Below, piece after piece: positions 1 through 9,550 of a stretch of 64,000 nucleotides of DNA. Under the pieces are notes generated by a model. That model saw only the letters and a list, made by a program, of their open reading frames with translations, was not told the origin of the DNA and did not search any database. A program made the position numbers and the translations under genes. How positions within the stretch are numbered: the first letter of the stretch is position 1; every line of letters starts with the position of its first letter. The stretch is from Sphingopyxis sp. FD7 (lineage in GTDB: Bacteria > Pseudomonadota > Alphaproteobacteria > Sphingomonadales > Sphingomonadaceae): NCBI RefSeq assembly GCF_003609835.1, contig NZ_AP017898.1:3631615-3695614 (forward strand), given 5' to 3'.

Positions 1-959
1 TCGTTGAAGTCCCCCAACGCTGGTATGAGCGAAACCAGCTCGATCTCTGCGGCCTGTGCCCGGTCCGAGAGCAACGCAAATGCGCCATCGCCAGCCTTGT
101 CTCGGTCGCGCGCGACATAGAGGCGGCGCAGCGAGGGCGGGAACTGGATGGCGGCAAGGTGGGCGGACGATGTTGCCGCGATCATCGGCATAGCGGGCAT
201 AGCATCAAGCAGCGACAGGACGGTCTCGATGCCTTCGCCTGCGACCATGACATCCTCAGCCAAGCCAAACCGGATCGCGTGCCCGAGAATATTGCCCATC
301 GCGCGTCGCGGCGATGCGACGGCTGCTTTTGCCGAGCCGCTTGCGTCTAGCCAGGTGCGATGCGTGCCGGTCTGCACGCCGTCACAGTCTGTTACCGCCG
401 CGATCAGGGCTGGAAAGCTGCCTGGCGTCCCGGGAAGGTCATCCTCGCTTGTCCGGTAGTAGCAGCGGGGATGGAAACGCAGTGCGGCAAGTTCACCGAT
501 TCGGGTGATGCCGCGCACGGCAAGGTAGGATGCCGCCAAAGTGCCAGCGAGCGGTTTCGAGGCCGCGAACAGCCGTCGTGCAGCGGTTGGCGAACCAACG
601 CGGGCGAGCGGCAAATTGGCCATTCGGCAAGGATCGACCTCCGCCGATGGCGGGAGGGAGAGGAACTTCTCGGCTTCGTCGATGGTCTCGGACAGGCGGC
701 CATGTCGCTGGTTCAAGCGAATGAGGTCAACAAGATCGCCGTGTTCCCCGGTCGCGGCATCGACCCAGTTGCCGATCCTTCCCCGTTCCGTTTCGAACAG
801 GCGGACGTAGAGGCTGCGCCCGGGCGCGCCTGCGACATCGCCGACCATCCAATACCGCCCCTCGCGGCGACCGGCTGGCAGGTAATGGCGGCAGACGGCC
901 TGCACATTTTGTGCAAGCCGCTCCGACAATTCGCCCGCGCGGGTCGAAAGTGTGCCCAT
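1..959 (-). CDS. Toprim-domain protein (DUF7146/Toprim_3-like), 3' end outside the window
   Basis: I translated this frame by hand from the ATG at 959; it stays open for 319 codons to the window edge, so the C-terminus is missing. The N-terminal half resembles the plasmid and phage primase-associated DUF7146 region. The Toprim signature is seen as the acidic loop GEGIETVLS (about residues 241-249) and DRDKAGDGA (about 285-293), which fits a metal-binding Toprim fold of the type found in primases and topoisomerases. It starts one base after the stop of the helicase gene (stop at 961-963), so the two are probably co-translated. Family known from mobile elements; the exact DNA-processing role is inferred. 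The usual cysteine zinc finger of a full primase is not visible in the part present. Confidence 0.85.
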   Translation of the reverse strand, partial: MGTLSTRAGELSERLAQNVQAVCRHYLPAGRREGRYWMVGDVAGAPGRSLYVRLFETERGRIGNWVDAATGEHGDLVDLIRLNQRHGRLSETIDEAEKFLSLPPSAEVDPCRMANLPLARVGSPTAARRLFAASKPLAGTLAASYLAVRGITRIGELAALRFHPRCYYRTSEDDLPGTPGSFPALIAAVTDCDGVQTGTHRTWLDASGSAKAAVASPRRAMGNILGHAIRFGLAEDVMVAGEGIETVLSLLDAMPAMPMIAATSSAHLAAIQFPPSLRRLYVARDRDKAGDGAFALLSDRAQAAEIELVSLIPALGDFN

Positions 960-960
960 G

Positions 961-3900
961 TCAGGCAGCCTTCCGGTCGAGGATGCGGGTCAGGGGATGA
1001 CGGGCGAACAGCCGTTCGATCACCTCGCTGCCCAGGGCGGTGTCGTCGGGCACGAAGAGCCGCAGCTTCCAGCTGATGATTTCGGAAAACAGCCCCATCG
1101 CCTTGAGCCGGTCGACGGCGGTTGGACCGAATCCGGTCAGTTCGATCCGGTTCACTTGGCAGTGGCGCGAACGGCGCAGTTGCAGTCCGTCGGTCAGGTT
1201 GAGCACGGTGTGCCCTTCGCGCAGCAGCGACAGAGCTTGTGGTGGCGTGAGTTGCGGTGCGTCGGCGCTGACGGCATTCACGGCCCATGCCGGGGACACG
1301 CGGCGGCCAACGATGGTGGTCCCGTCGTCAGTGCGCAGCCGATAGACGCGGGTCGAATCCTCCGGCAGTCGCTTCCAGATGGGCAGCAACAGCCCGGTGA
1401 CGATATGCAGCTCGCTGGTATCGAACTCGGGAACCTGCGCGATTTCCGCATCCCACACTGCCCGGAACGTAGCCTCGTCGGCGGGTTCCCAGCTGGTCTC
1501 TGGCAGATGAGCGACTGACAGATAGAGCCTCTCCATCGGCCGGATCAGGCGGACGCGCCGCTCGATCTCGCCATCGTCGAGCATCAGACTGCGGGCAGGC
1601 AATTGCACGGCGGCACGCTTCGAGCGGGAGTTGACCAGCGGCCGCGCGCCGGGCTCGCCCAAAAGGGCCAACGCCTTATCAATCGTCACCGGCTGATTGC
1701 GCTCCCGCACCGCGATCGTGAGCAGGCGGGTTTCAGCACCGGTCGACGGATGGGTGTAGATGGTCTCGCTGTGCGCGACCGTGAAGCTGTCGGCGGTCAG
1801 CGTTTCAAGCCCGATGTCGTAGGTGCCGCTCGCCATCGCGCTTTCGACCTTGGCGGAGAGCAATTGCTCGAACGCGGTGAAAAGCACGTTCTGCATGGCG
1901 ATGGTCAGCGCGAGCAGCCGGTTGAGGAAGGTGGTGATCGGCGGCAGTTCGTCCTTCAGGCAACCGCTGCCGTCGGTCAGCGACAGGCCGGTCAGGCTCT
2001 CGAAAAGCACGAGCGAGCACCCTGCTACCTTGCCCGTATAGATCAGCATATAGAGCTGGCGCAGGGCATCTCGGGCGTAGGGGCTTTCGAGATTGTCCTC
2101 CGGCCTGAACAGGCCTTGCCCGCCGGTCTGGCGTTGCCCCCGCGTGATCGCGCCCAATGTGTCGAGCCGCCGCGCGATGGTCGAGAGGAAGCGCTTTTCT
2201 GCCTGGACGTCAGTGGCGACCGGGCGGAACAACGGCGGCTGCGCCTGATTGGTGCGATTGGTGCGCCCGAGCCCCTGGATTGCGGTGTCGGCCTTCCAGC
2301 CTGCTTCGAGCAGATAATGATGCCGCAACCGCTGGTTACGGCTGCCAAGATCGGCGTGGTAGCTCCGCCCGGTGCCGCCGGCGTCAGAGAAGATCAGGAT
2401 ATGCTTCCTGTCCTCCATGAACGCCTGCGCCTCGGCGAGATTGGCATGGGCGGGCCGGTTCTCGACTGCAAAGCGCGTCCCATCTGAATCGACCTTGCGG
2501 ATGATCCGACGCGAGCGGCCGGTGACCTCGGCGACCATATCGGTGCCGAACCGCTGGACGATTTGATCGAGTGCGCCCTGGACCGGTTCCATCGCTGCCA
2601 GTTGCTCGATGAGCCGATCGCGCCGTTCGAGGGCATCGCGGCACTGGATGACATTGCCATCGCCGTCATAGGCAGGCCGTGACGAGAGGTTGCCATCGCC
2701 ATCAGTGAACGGCTCGTGGAGCTGCGTCGGGAAGCTGTGCAGCAAATAGTCCAAAACATATTCGCGTGGCGTAACGTCGCACTGGACATCGTTCCATTCG
2801 CCCGGATCGATGTCGGCAAGCCGCCGCGACAGCAGGGCTTCGCCGGTCGAGACGATCTGCACCACGGAGGCATGACCATCAGTGAGCCCCTGCTCGATCG
2901 CGCGGATCAGCGTCGGGGTCTTCATCGCGGTGATGAGGTGGTTGAAGAAGCGCTGCTTGGCGCTTTCGAACGCTGAACGGGCAGCAGACTTGGCAGTAAC
3001 GTTCAATGTGCCGTCGGCGGCGCTGGTCACCCCCGCGGCTTCGAGCGCGGCATCTAGGTTGTTATGGATGATCTGGAACGCTCCTGCGTAGGCGTCATAG
3101 ATACGAACCTGATCCGGGGTTAGCTGGTGTTCGAGCAGTTCATATTCGACGCCTTCGTAGGACAGCGACCGTGCGGAATAGAGGCCGAGCGCCTTGAGGT
3201 CGCGCGCCAGCACTTCCATCGCCGCGACACCGCCGGCTTCGATTGCCGCCACGAAATCGGTGCGCTTGTCGAAGGGGAAGTCCGCGCCGCCCCAGAGGCC
3301 GAGCCGCTGCGCATAGGCGCGGTTCTCGACCGTGGTCGCGCCGGTGGCGGAGACGTAGAGCACCCGGGCATCCGGCAGAGCGTGCTGCAGGCGCAGGCCA
3401 GCACGGCCCTGCTGTGAAGGGGCCGCATCCCCGCGTTCGCTCTTGCCGCCACCGGCATTCTGCATCGCATGGCTTTCGTCGAAGACAATGACCCCGTCGA
3501 AGTCGGTTCCGAGCCAATCGACGATCTGCTGGACGCGGGAAACTCTGCCTTCACGCGCATCGCTGCGTAGCGTGGCATAGGTCGTAAAAAGGATGCCCTG
3601 CTCAAGCCGGATCGGCGTGCCCTGACGAAAGCGGGCAAGCGGGGTGACCAGCAACGGTTCCTGCCCCAATGCCCGCCAATCGCGTTGGGCGTCTTCGAGC
3701 AGCTTGTCTGACTTGGAGATCCACACCGCGCGGCGGCGGCCCTTCAGCCAGTTGTCGAGGATGATCCCGGCAACCTGGCGACCCTTGCCCGCGCCGGTGC
3801 CGTCGCCAAGGAACCAGCCCTTGCGGAAGCGGACCGCAGTGTCGCTGTCGTCCGGCGCGGCCTCGACCTTGTCGAAAGTCGCATCGACCGTCCAACTGCC

Positions 3901-5298
3901 GGCCAAATGCTGGCTATGCGCCTCACCTGCATAGATCACCGATTCAAGTTGGGCGTCCGAGAGCAGGCCTTGTTCGACCAGAGCATTGGGAAGGTGTGGA
4001 CGATAGCTCGGCTTGGGCGGCGCGACCGAGGCCATGGCGGCGGATTGCACCAGCTTGGTTGGATGCGGCTGCGCACCGGGAATGCGCAAGGATTGCAGCG
4101 TGTAGGGCTCGTAGAGGGTTTCGCTGAGGCGGGCCGATACCTCGTCTGTCCAGTCGGCGACCTCGTAGTCGAGCAGCACGCCAGTCGGTTCAGCCGGGTG
4201 GGCGACTGCAAGTCTGGGCCGTGGTGCAGCTACCCGGCGCGATGCGGCTGGCCGGAGGGCTGGAGTTTGCTGGGCGGCGGGAATGGCGCGGGGCGGCAGG
4301 CGATCGATTAGCCAGTGCAGCAGAGTCGCTAGGTCGGGCGCGGTGCCCGGGGGCGCCGGGAAGGAGGTCGGCTCAGCGGCGGGCAGCTTGTCGATCACCG
4401 TCAAACGGGTTTCGATGCTCGTGCCGTGCGGAGCGAAGATCGAGCCGGCAATCGGCGCGGTGAACACCACACGGACTTGTTCCTGCAGCCGCACGAATCC
4501 GTCGCGCCACGCTCTGTGCTCGGGCGAGCAGTTCGCGCCGGTGATGGCGACGAGACGCCCGCCGGGTGCGAGCCTCACCACAGCCGACGACAGGTGGCGG
4601 AATGCAGCATCCGCCACGCGCGTCTCGACGCCAACGGCGGCAGAAAACGGCGGGTTCATTACGATGCAGCTCGGCAAGATGCCGGGATCGAGCCGGTCGT
4701 GGATCTGCGCGGCATCGTGCGTGGTGACGGTCGCGGTGTAGAACAGCTGGCGTAGCAGCGCGGCGCGCACATCGGCCACCTCGTTCAATGCCAACCTGCT
4801 CGCGCCAAGCTCGGCCTGAATGACGAGCAAACCGGTGCCCGCCGATGGTTCGAGCACCAGTTCGCCAGGGACGAAGCCCGCTGCGAAGCCAGCTACCCAG
4901 GCCAGCCCCAGTGGCGTCGAGAATTGCTGGTAGGCCTGCATTTCCTCGCTGCGCCGGGTTTGCGTCGGGGCGAGCCGGGCAATCCGCTCGACGAGTTTGA
5001 GTTGTTCGAACGGATCGGATGTCCTGGAATTGATGGCCGGACCATAGCGCCGCAGGAACAACAACTGCGCGACCTCAACCGCCTCGTAGGCAGCCTTCCA
5101 GTCCCAAGCTCCGGCAGCATCGCTCGCGCCGAATGCCGACTGCATCGCGGTGCGGATGGCTGGCGTGTCGATGCGGCGACCGGCGGCGAAGTGCCCGAGC
5201 AGATCATAGGCGGCAAGGATGATCGAAGCTGCGGTTTGCTCCGGGCATTGGACGGACAGCGGGCGCACGAAAGCACCCGCAGCAAGCGAGTTGGTCAT
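961..5298 (-). CDS. Methyltransferase–strawberry-notch helicase fusion protein
   Basis: A 1445-residue protein with two recognisable halves. The N-terminal part carries the SAM-binding motif EPSAGTG (about 150-156) and the catalytic motif NPPF (about 215-218) of N6-adenine-type DNA methyltransferases. The central part has a Walker A-like GDGTGAGKG (about 497-505) and a Walker B-like DESHAMQNAGG (about 606), then the strawberry-notch helicase C region. Such proteins are frequent on plasmids and integrative elements of alphaproteobacteria. A ribosome binding site AAAGGA lies 7 bases before the ATG at 5298. Its neighbours (ParB-like, DUF932, toprim) support a mobile-element role. Whether it methylates and unwinds the incoming DNA, for instance to evade restriction, is inference; no target-recognition domain was identified. 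Confidence 0.88.
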   Translation of the reverse strand: MTNSLAAGAFVRPLSVQCPEQTAASIILAAYDLLGHFAAGRRIDTPAIRTAMQSAFGASDAAGAWDWKAAYEAVEVAQLLFLRRYGPAINSRTSDPFEQLKLVERIARLAPTQTRRSEEMQAYQQFSTPLGLAWVAGFAAGFVPGELVLEPSAGTGLLVIQAELGASRLALNEVADVRAALLRQLFYTATVTTHDAAQIHDRLDPGILPSCIVMNPPFSAAVGVETRVADAAFRHLSSAVVRLAPGGRLVAITGANCSPEHRAWRDGFVRLQEQVRVVFTAPIAGSIFAPHGTSIETRLTVIDKLPAAEPTSFPAPPGTAPDLATLLHWLIDRLPPRAIPAAQQTPALRPAASRRVAAPRPRLAVAHPAEPTGVLLDYEVADWTDEVSARLSETLYEPYTLQSLRIPGAQPHPTKLVQSAAMASVAPPKPSYRPHLPNALVEQGLLSDAQLESVIYAGEAHSQHLAGSWTVDATFDKVEAAPDDSDTAVRFRKGWFLGDGTGAGKGRQVAGIILDNWLKGRRRAVWISKSDKLLEDAQRDWRALGQEPLLVTPLARFRQGTPIRLEQGILFTTYATLRSDAREGRVSRVQQIVDWLGTDFDGVIVFDESHAMQNAGGGKSERGDAAPSQQGRAGLRLQHALPDARVLYVSATGATTVENRAYAQRLGLWGGADFPFDKRTDFVAAIEAGGVAAMEVLARDLKALGLYSARSLSYEGVEYELLEHQLTPDQVRIYDAYAGAFQIIHNNLDAALEAAGVTSAADGTLNVTAKSAARSAFESAKQRFFNHLITAMKTPTLIRAIEQGLTDGHASVVQIVSTGEALLSRRLADIDPGEWNDVQCDVTPREYVLDYLLHSFPTQLHEPFTDGDGNLSSRPAYDGDGNVIQCRDALERRDRLIEQLAAMEPVQGALDQIVQRFGTDMVAEVTGRSRRIIRKVDSDGTRFAVENRPAHANLAEAQAFMEDRKHILIFSDAGGTGRSYHADLGSRNQRLRHHYLLEAGWKADTAIQGLGRTNRTNQAQPPLFRPVATDVQAEKRFLSTIARRLDTLGAITRGQRQTGGQGLFRPEDNLESPYARDALRQLYMLIYTGKVAGCSLVLFESLTGLSLTDGSGCLKDELPPITTFLNRLLALTIAMQNVLFTAFEQLLSAKVESAMASGTYDIGLETLTADSFTVAHSETIYTHPSTGAETRLLTIAVRERNQPVTIDKALALLGEPGARPLVNSRSKRAAVQLPARSLMLDDGEIERRVRLIRPMERLYLSVAHLPETSWEPADEATFRAVWDAEIAQVPEFDTSELHIVTGLLLPIWKRLPEDSTRVYRLRTDDGTTIVGRRVSPAWAVNAVSADAPQLTPPQALSLLREGHTVLNLTDGLQLRRSRHCQVNRIELTGFGPTAVDRLKAMGLFSEIISWKLRLFVPDDTALGSEVIERLFARHPLTRILDRKAA

Positions 5299-5339
5299 GG
5301 GAAATGTCCTTTTGAAAATGGTTTGGGAGTCGGCGCCGC

Positions 5340-5555
5340 TCAGGCGGGCGGGACGTAGGCTTCGTAGGGATTGCCTGGGGCGAGGTGACCGAACGGGGTC
5401 ATGACATAGTCACCCTCATCGCGGCCGATGGCGCAGAGCACGTAACGGGTCTCGCTGCTTTCGACCTCGGTGCATTCCATCAGCGCCAGATCACCGGCTT
5501 TGGCCGCTTTCACCAGCGTTTCGAAGTTGGTGCGGGCATAGTCAGGAATTGCCAT
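5340..5555 (-). CDS. Small conserved protein, DUF6117-like
   Basis: A 71-residue acidic protein beginning MAIPDYARTNF and ending in a proline-rich tail (GNPYEAYVPPA). The pattern resembles DUF6117 proteins, which travel with accessory-element genes in sphingomonads and relatives; their function is unknown. I chose the ATG at 5555 because GGGGAG stands 7 to 8 bases before it; a longer frame to 5588 lacks such a signal. The first 14 bases overlap the end of the upstream gene, indicating translational coupling in the same transcript as the helicase fusion downstream. Confidence 0.7.
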   Translation of the reverse strand: MAIPDYARTNFETLVKAAKAGDLALMECTEVESSETRYVLCAIGRDEGDYVMTPFGHLAPGNPYEAYVPPA

Positions 5556-6060
5556 GACTGATCTCCCCGTTGGCTGAAGCCTCGGCATAAAAGCGATCGA
5601 ACAGGGTGTGGGTGGATTCAGAGCGGATCGCGGTGCCCGTGATCAGCATGGCGAGTCCGCCAAATCCGTCGGGGCGCATCTTCGAACAGGTGAACGCCAT
5701 GGTGACGGTCACGTGATCGAGGTCGGGCGAGCGGCGCACGATGTCTTGCAGTACGTCCGGCCACAGGTCGCCGCACATGTCTAGATCGATGTCATCCTCG
5801 CCCAGGATCGCATCGGGCTGTTCGTCGATCAGCTTCTGCGCGAGCCGGCTGGTTTCGGGCGTGGCGGCATCAAGTGCCGCCCGGACCTCCTCGGCAGACA
5901 GCGAGATCAGGTCACACGGACCGTCTTCGCTGAAATAGTAGGCAGCCTCGCCATTGATTTCCTCGCTGAAGACCTGCGCAAGGAACAGGCGTTCGATTGG
6001 CAGCATGGCGACAAGCGGAATGAACGGGTCGACCACAGTCGGGGTGTAATAGTCAGCCAT
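5542..6060 (-). CDS. Hypothetical protein of the accessory region
   Basis: A 172-residue acidic protein starting MADYYTPTVVDPF. I do not recognise a family. No membrane segment or signal peptide is seen; there is a mixed helical and strand-like composition with an acidic cluster (LGEDDIDLDMCGD) near the middle. The start at 6060 is chosen because AAGGAG lies 8 bases upstream; the frame can be extended to 6105 but without a comparable signal. It lies between the parB-like gene (66-base gap) and the DUF6117-like gene (14-base overlap), so it is likely part of the same operon. Confidence 0.7.
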   Translation of the reverse strand: MADYYTPTVVDPFIPLVAMLPIERLFLAQVFSEEINGEAAYYFSEDGPCDLISLSAEEVRAALDAATPETSRLAQKLIDEQPDAILGEDDIDLDMCGDLWPDVLQDIVRRSPDLDHVTVTMAFTCSKMRPDGFGGLAMLITGTAIRSESTHTLFDRFYAEASANGEISHGNS

Positions 6061-6126
6061 CGTCTGGCTCCTTCGAAGTCGGGAAATGGGCGCGGGACGG
6101 CGCACCGGCCGCCCCGCGCATCGGCA

Positions 6127-8214
6127 TCATTCGGCGGCGACTGCGTAAGCGTCGTCCTGCTCGTGCTGATCGAACTGACCCTCCTCGGCGAGGAAGTCGG
6201 GCAGATCGGCGACCTGCTCGTCGGCTTCGGGCTCGGCTTCGGCTTGCGGCAGTCGCAGCGGTTCGGGGAGCCAGCCGGTGCCTGCAAGCAGACGTTCGGC
6301 CTCGCGGGCCATGTCGCCCTTCTTGAGATGCTCGATCAGCACAGCCGTGGCGTCGCCCTTGGCCTCGCGCACTGCCTCGATGATCCGGGGCTTGGTGACG
6401 CGGCCGAGGTAGTTGTCGACCGTCGGCGCCCAGCCTGCTTCAGCCATGTCGAGCCCGACCACTCCCGCCAAGGCATCGGCGGCGGCGATCCGCTGCGCAA
6501 CCCCGTGCGCGGAGATCCGACCGTCGTAGCCCTTGGTCGCCTCGAACAGCGCGTTGACGCCTTGGCTGACGCAGTGGGCAAGCAAGGCCATCTGCTCTTC
6601 GTGGGCCATGGCCGTGAGTGCCGACCACAGCTCATCGGGCTCGCTGGGCAGCCGATCGGCCCATTGCTCGTGCCGCTGCTGGATCGACTGGCTCCACGCC
6701 GTCTCGCGCAGGTTCGGGGCGGCATTGCCAAGCCATGCCTGAGTGACGCCGATCTGCACGCAGCCAGCCTGCACATGCGACCGGAACACCGACAGGCACA
6801 GCGCGTGCAGCAGGGCGAGGAACGCGGCATCGGGCGCATTGGCCAGAGCGTCACGCAGCGCCAGCGTGCGCTCGGCGGTTAGTTCGGATACGAGCCGGTC
6901 GGGCAGCGGACGGATGGCGTCGTCTTCGTCTTCGGCCTGTTCGCCAGTCTGCACCTGGCCACCGACGCTTACCGTCGGGCCGGTCGGAGCAATTCCGGCA
7001 GCCTGGCTATCGTCGTCACCAGCACCTTCAGCGGCCGGTTCATCCTCCGGGCGCACATAGCCCCGGTCGATCCGCAGCCGCCCATCGTGCGACAGCGAGA
7101 CGAATACGCCTGCGCGCGCCTGTTCCTCAGGATCGTAAGTGACCGGACGCTGGGTGAGCGCGGTGATACCGGCGTCGATCTCGGTCAGCCGCGCATCGAC
7201 CTCGTCGGGCAGGTCGCCGCCATCCTGGTACTCCTCGCCGAGGCCGTCATATTCCTCGACCAACGCGTCGAGCTGTGCCTGCTCATCGTCGGTCAAAGGC
7301 AAGGTCGTGCCGGTGATCCGGCGCTTGCCGCGCTCGCAGCCGTAGGGCAGATCGATCGCGGCTTCGACCCACTTCCAGCCTTCGGCGCCGATCTCCTCGG
7401 CAATGGTCGTCAGCTTCGCGTTGACGAGTTGTTCGACAAGAGCCGGATCTTGCAGCCAGCCATCCTGGTCAGACGAGAACAGGTCGCGCATGACGTAACC
7501 GCCAGCTTCGACATAGGCGTCGAGGCCGATGAAGCGCACCCGGCGGTCGCTGGCGGGAATGGCATCCTCGGTCAGCATTCGGCGGATCTGGTGGGCGGAA
7601 GGCTGGTAGGTCTGCTTGAGCTGCTCCCAGACCTGCTCTTGGCGCGCATGGTTCTCATTGACCGTGAAGGCCATGAGCTGTTCGAGCGACATGCCGTCCT
7701 CGCCGTAGATTTCGAGCAGGTTGGGCGAGACCGAGGCAAGCCGCAGGCGCTGGCGCACGGTTTGCCCCGAGACGAAGAAGCGGGCTGCGATGTCCTCCTC
7801 GCTGAGGCCTGCGTCGATCAACGCGGTGAAGGCGCGGAACTGGTCGAGCGGATGTAGGCCGACACGCATGACGTTTTCCGCCAGCGAGTCTTCCTCGGCG
7901 ATGCCAGCCTCGCGAACCACGCAGGGCACTGGCTGATCCTTGGCCATCCGCTTCGACTTCACCAGCAGTTCGAGCGCGCGGAAGCGTCGGCCGCCGGCGG
8001 GAACCTCGAACATACCAGTTTCCTGGCCATCCTCACCGACTACGGGCCGGACATTGAGGCTCTGGAGCAGGGTGCGGCGGTAGATGTCGTCGGCGAGGTC
8101 TTCGATCGATAGGCCAGCCTTCAGGCGCCGGACGTTCTTCTGGCTCAACACCAGCTGACTGAAAGGGATGTCACGCGAGGAACTGAGCACGAGCTTGGGC
8201 AATTGCTTGGTCAT
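6127..8214 (-). CDS. ParB/RepB/Spo0J-family nuclease-like DNA-binding protein (695 aa)
   Basis: The N-terminal 110 residues match the ParB/sulfiredoxin-like domain: an initial FSQLVLSQKNVRR segment, then EVPAGGRRFRALEL and SLAENVMR, the conserved boxes around the nucleotide-binding site. A KorB-type helix-turn-helix follows (EEDIAARFFVSGQTVRQRL, about 145-165). The remaining roughly 500 residues are a long C-terminal extension, making it about twice the length of a chromosomal ParB; this form is typical of plasmids and integrative elements. The frame remains open upstream to 9069, but ATG 8214 is preceded by GGAGA at 7 bases, so the extra part is spurious. No parA is adjacent, so a partition role is doubtful; a regulatory or DNA-processing role is equally possible. 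The gene has a structured leader shared with the DUF932 gene. Confidence 0.85.
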   Translation of the reverse strand: MTKQLPKLVLSSSRDIPFSQLVLSQKNVRRLKAGLSIEDLADDIYRRTLLQSLNVRPVVGEDGQETGMFEVPAGGRRFRALELLVKSKRMAKDQPVPCVVREAGIAEEDSLAENVMRVGLHPLDQFRAFTALIDAGLSEEDIAARFFVSGQTVRQRLRLASVSPNLLEIYGEDGMSLEQLMAFTVNENHARQEQVWEQLKQTYQPSAHQIRRMLTEDAIPASDRRVRFIGLDAYVEAGGYVMRDLFSSDQDGWLQDPALVEQLVNAKLTTIAEEIGAEGWKWVEAAIDLPYGCERGKRRITGTTLPLTDDEQAQLDALVEEYDGLGEEYQDGGDLPDEVDARLTEIDAGITALTQRPVTYDPEEQARAGVFVSLSHDGRLRIDRGYVRPEDEPAAEGAGDDDSQAAGIAPTGPTVSVGGQVQTGEQAEDEDDAIRPLPDRLVSELTAERTLALRDALANAPDAAFLALLHALCLSVFRSHVQAGCVQIGVTQAWLGNAAPNLRETAWSQSIQQRHEQWADRLPSEPDELWSALTAMAHEEQMALLAHCVSQGVNALFEATKGYDGRISAHGVAQRIAAADALAGVVGLDMAEAGWAPTVDNYLGRVTKPRIIEAVREAKGDATAVLIEHLKKGDMAREAERLLAGTGWLPEPLRLPQAEAEPEADEQVADLPDFLAEEGQFDQHEQDDAYAVAAE

Positions 8215-8299
8215 AGTGGTTCTCCATGACGGGCCGCCTGAAAGACTCTCTCTCAGGCCTCGACCCGTCACGAAGCGAAGCGCCGCCCTCTCACTCTGG
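8215..8299 (-). promoter_or_regulatory. Structured 5' leader of the parB-like gene (copy 1)
   Basis: Read on the minus strand, the leader holds AGAGTGAGAGGG, a GCTTCG-rich stretch, then an outer stem TGACGGG/CCCGTCA enclosing an inner stem GCCTGA/TCAGGC whose loop contains GAGAGAG. The 3' arm of the outer stem runs into ATGGAGA, which contains the ribosome binding site of the gene starting at 8214. The same order of blocks occurs in front of the DUF932 gene at 9551-9636. The structure could hide or expose the ribosome binding site. Context and layout recall the radC RNA motif (Rfam RF01754) found before mobile-element DNA-binding proteins; I could not test this. Confidence 0.6.
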
Positions 8300-8344
8300 A
8301 GAAGGCAGCGCCACGCGAGGGGAGACAGGGAGGACTGACCGGAC

Positions 8345-9550
8345 TCAGTGAACCCGGTCGAGCAGCTTCTTCGCCTTGCCCTCCATATCGAGCCGGGCAT
8401 CCTGGTGCGCCTTGCCGCGAGCCAGCGCGGTGATCCCCTGCACGAAATCGAAGATCGATTCCGGCGGACGGCCTTCCTCGGCAAGCACCGTCTCGATGAT
8501 CTTGCCGGTCTCGGCCTTCGAGAAACCGCGATGGCGCAGGAAGTCGCCGCGTTCCTCGTCGGTGCGGGCAACGATCCGCTCACGCGCCGCCTTGATGCCG
8601 TTGACGAAGGGCAAAGGCGAGGAGTTGGCGAAGCCTTCCAGCGCCGGCGCGGCTTCATGGGCAAAGCGGTTGGCGGCATATTTGCTGTGCCGGATGCTGA
8701 TCTCTTCGAAGTCCTCGACGCCCCAGAGATTCCGGTTCTGGCACACCGCCCGCAGATAGAAGCTGGCCATGCCGAGCGTCTTGGCGCCGACCTCGGAGTT
8801 CCAGCAGTAGAAGCCGCGGAAGTAGAGATCGGGCGATCCATCGGGCAAGCGGCCCGCTTCGATGGGATTGAGATCGTCGACCAGGAACAGGAACACGTCG
8901 CGGTCGGAGGCGTAGAGCGTGGTCGTGTCCTTCGAGATGTCGACGCGCGGATTGTAGATCCCGGTCGACCAGTCGAGCACGCCCGGCACCTTCCAGCGGG
9001 TGTCCCCGGTGCCGTTTCCCGCGATCTTCTGCACGGCTTCGACCAGTTCGTGATCATAGATGCGCCCATAGTCAGGGCCGGTCACCGCGCGCAGTTCGAC
9101 GCGGCTGCCGCCATGCCCATCCTTGGTCTCGAGGGTCTTGATCTGCTCGGCCCGGTTCGAGGTCAGCCCATATTGCAGATTGATCGCAGCCAGAGGTGCG
9201 GGAAGCTGGCGCAGATATGCCGCAGGTGCGCCGACCTGGCTCGCGAGCTGGCCGAAGCTCCAATGGGTGGGCGCGACCGGTGCATCGGCGCCAGGCAGCA
9301 TCAGCGCCAGGCGTTCCGGATCGCCCCGGTTTGCCTCGACATGGATGAGCGCGGTCTCGACCACGCGGGTCCTGCTGCGCTCGGATCGCCCGCGCACTGA
9401 GCTGGCCAGCTCGTCCAGCGATAGGAAACGCTGATCATCCGGCCGCGAGAACCATTCCGACGAAACCCGACCATTGTGAGAGCCGCGTGAGACATCGACC
9501 TTGTAGCCGCCGCTCGCATCGCGGCGTGTATCGAGAACCTGCATGTTCAT
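8345..9550 (-). CDS. DUF932 domain protein
   Basis: A 401-residue protein matching the DUF932 family (phage and plasmid-like protein, LGT_TIGR03299 type), with the characteristic core around residues 95-300 and segments such as GPDYGRIYDHELVEAV and the RDVFLFLVDD stretch. DUF932 proteins are common on plasmids, prophages and integrative elements; their molecular role is not established, though they are often near anti-restriction genes. GGAGA lies 9 bases upstream of ATG 9550. It is the first gene of the accessory minus-strand run, 130 bases ahead of the parB-like gene, and shares its leader type. Confidence 0.85.
   Translation of the reverse strand: MNMQVLDTRRDASGGYKVDVSRGSHNGRVSSEWFSRPDDQRFLSLDELASSVRGRSERSRTRVVETALIHVEANRGDPERLALMLPGADAPVAPTHWSFGQLASQVGAPAAYLRQLPAPLAAINLQYGLTSNRAEQIKTLETKDGHGGSRVELRAVTGPDYGRIYDHELVEAVQKIAGNGTGDTRWKVPGVLDWSTGIYNPRVDISKDTTTLYASDRDVFLFLVDDLNPIEAGRLPDGSPDLYFRGFYCWNSEVGAKTLGMASFYLRAVCQNRNLWGVEDFEEISIRHSKYAANRFAHEAAPALEGFANSSPLPFVNGIKAARERIVARTDEERGDFLRHRGFSKAETGKIIETVLAEEGRPPESIFDFVQGITALARGKAHQDARLDMEGKAKKLLDRVH

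Noticed and set aside
8215..9069. N-terminal extension of the parB-like frame to 9069
   Set aside because: The added part lies inside the DUF932 gene and its leader, and a strong ribosome binding site precedes ATG 8214.
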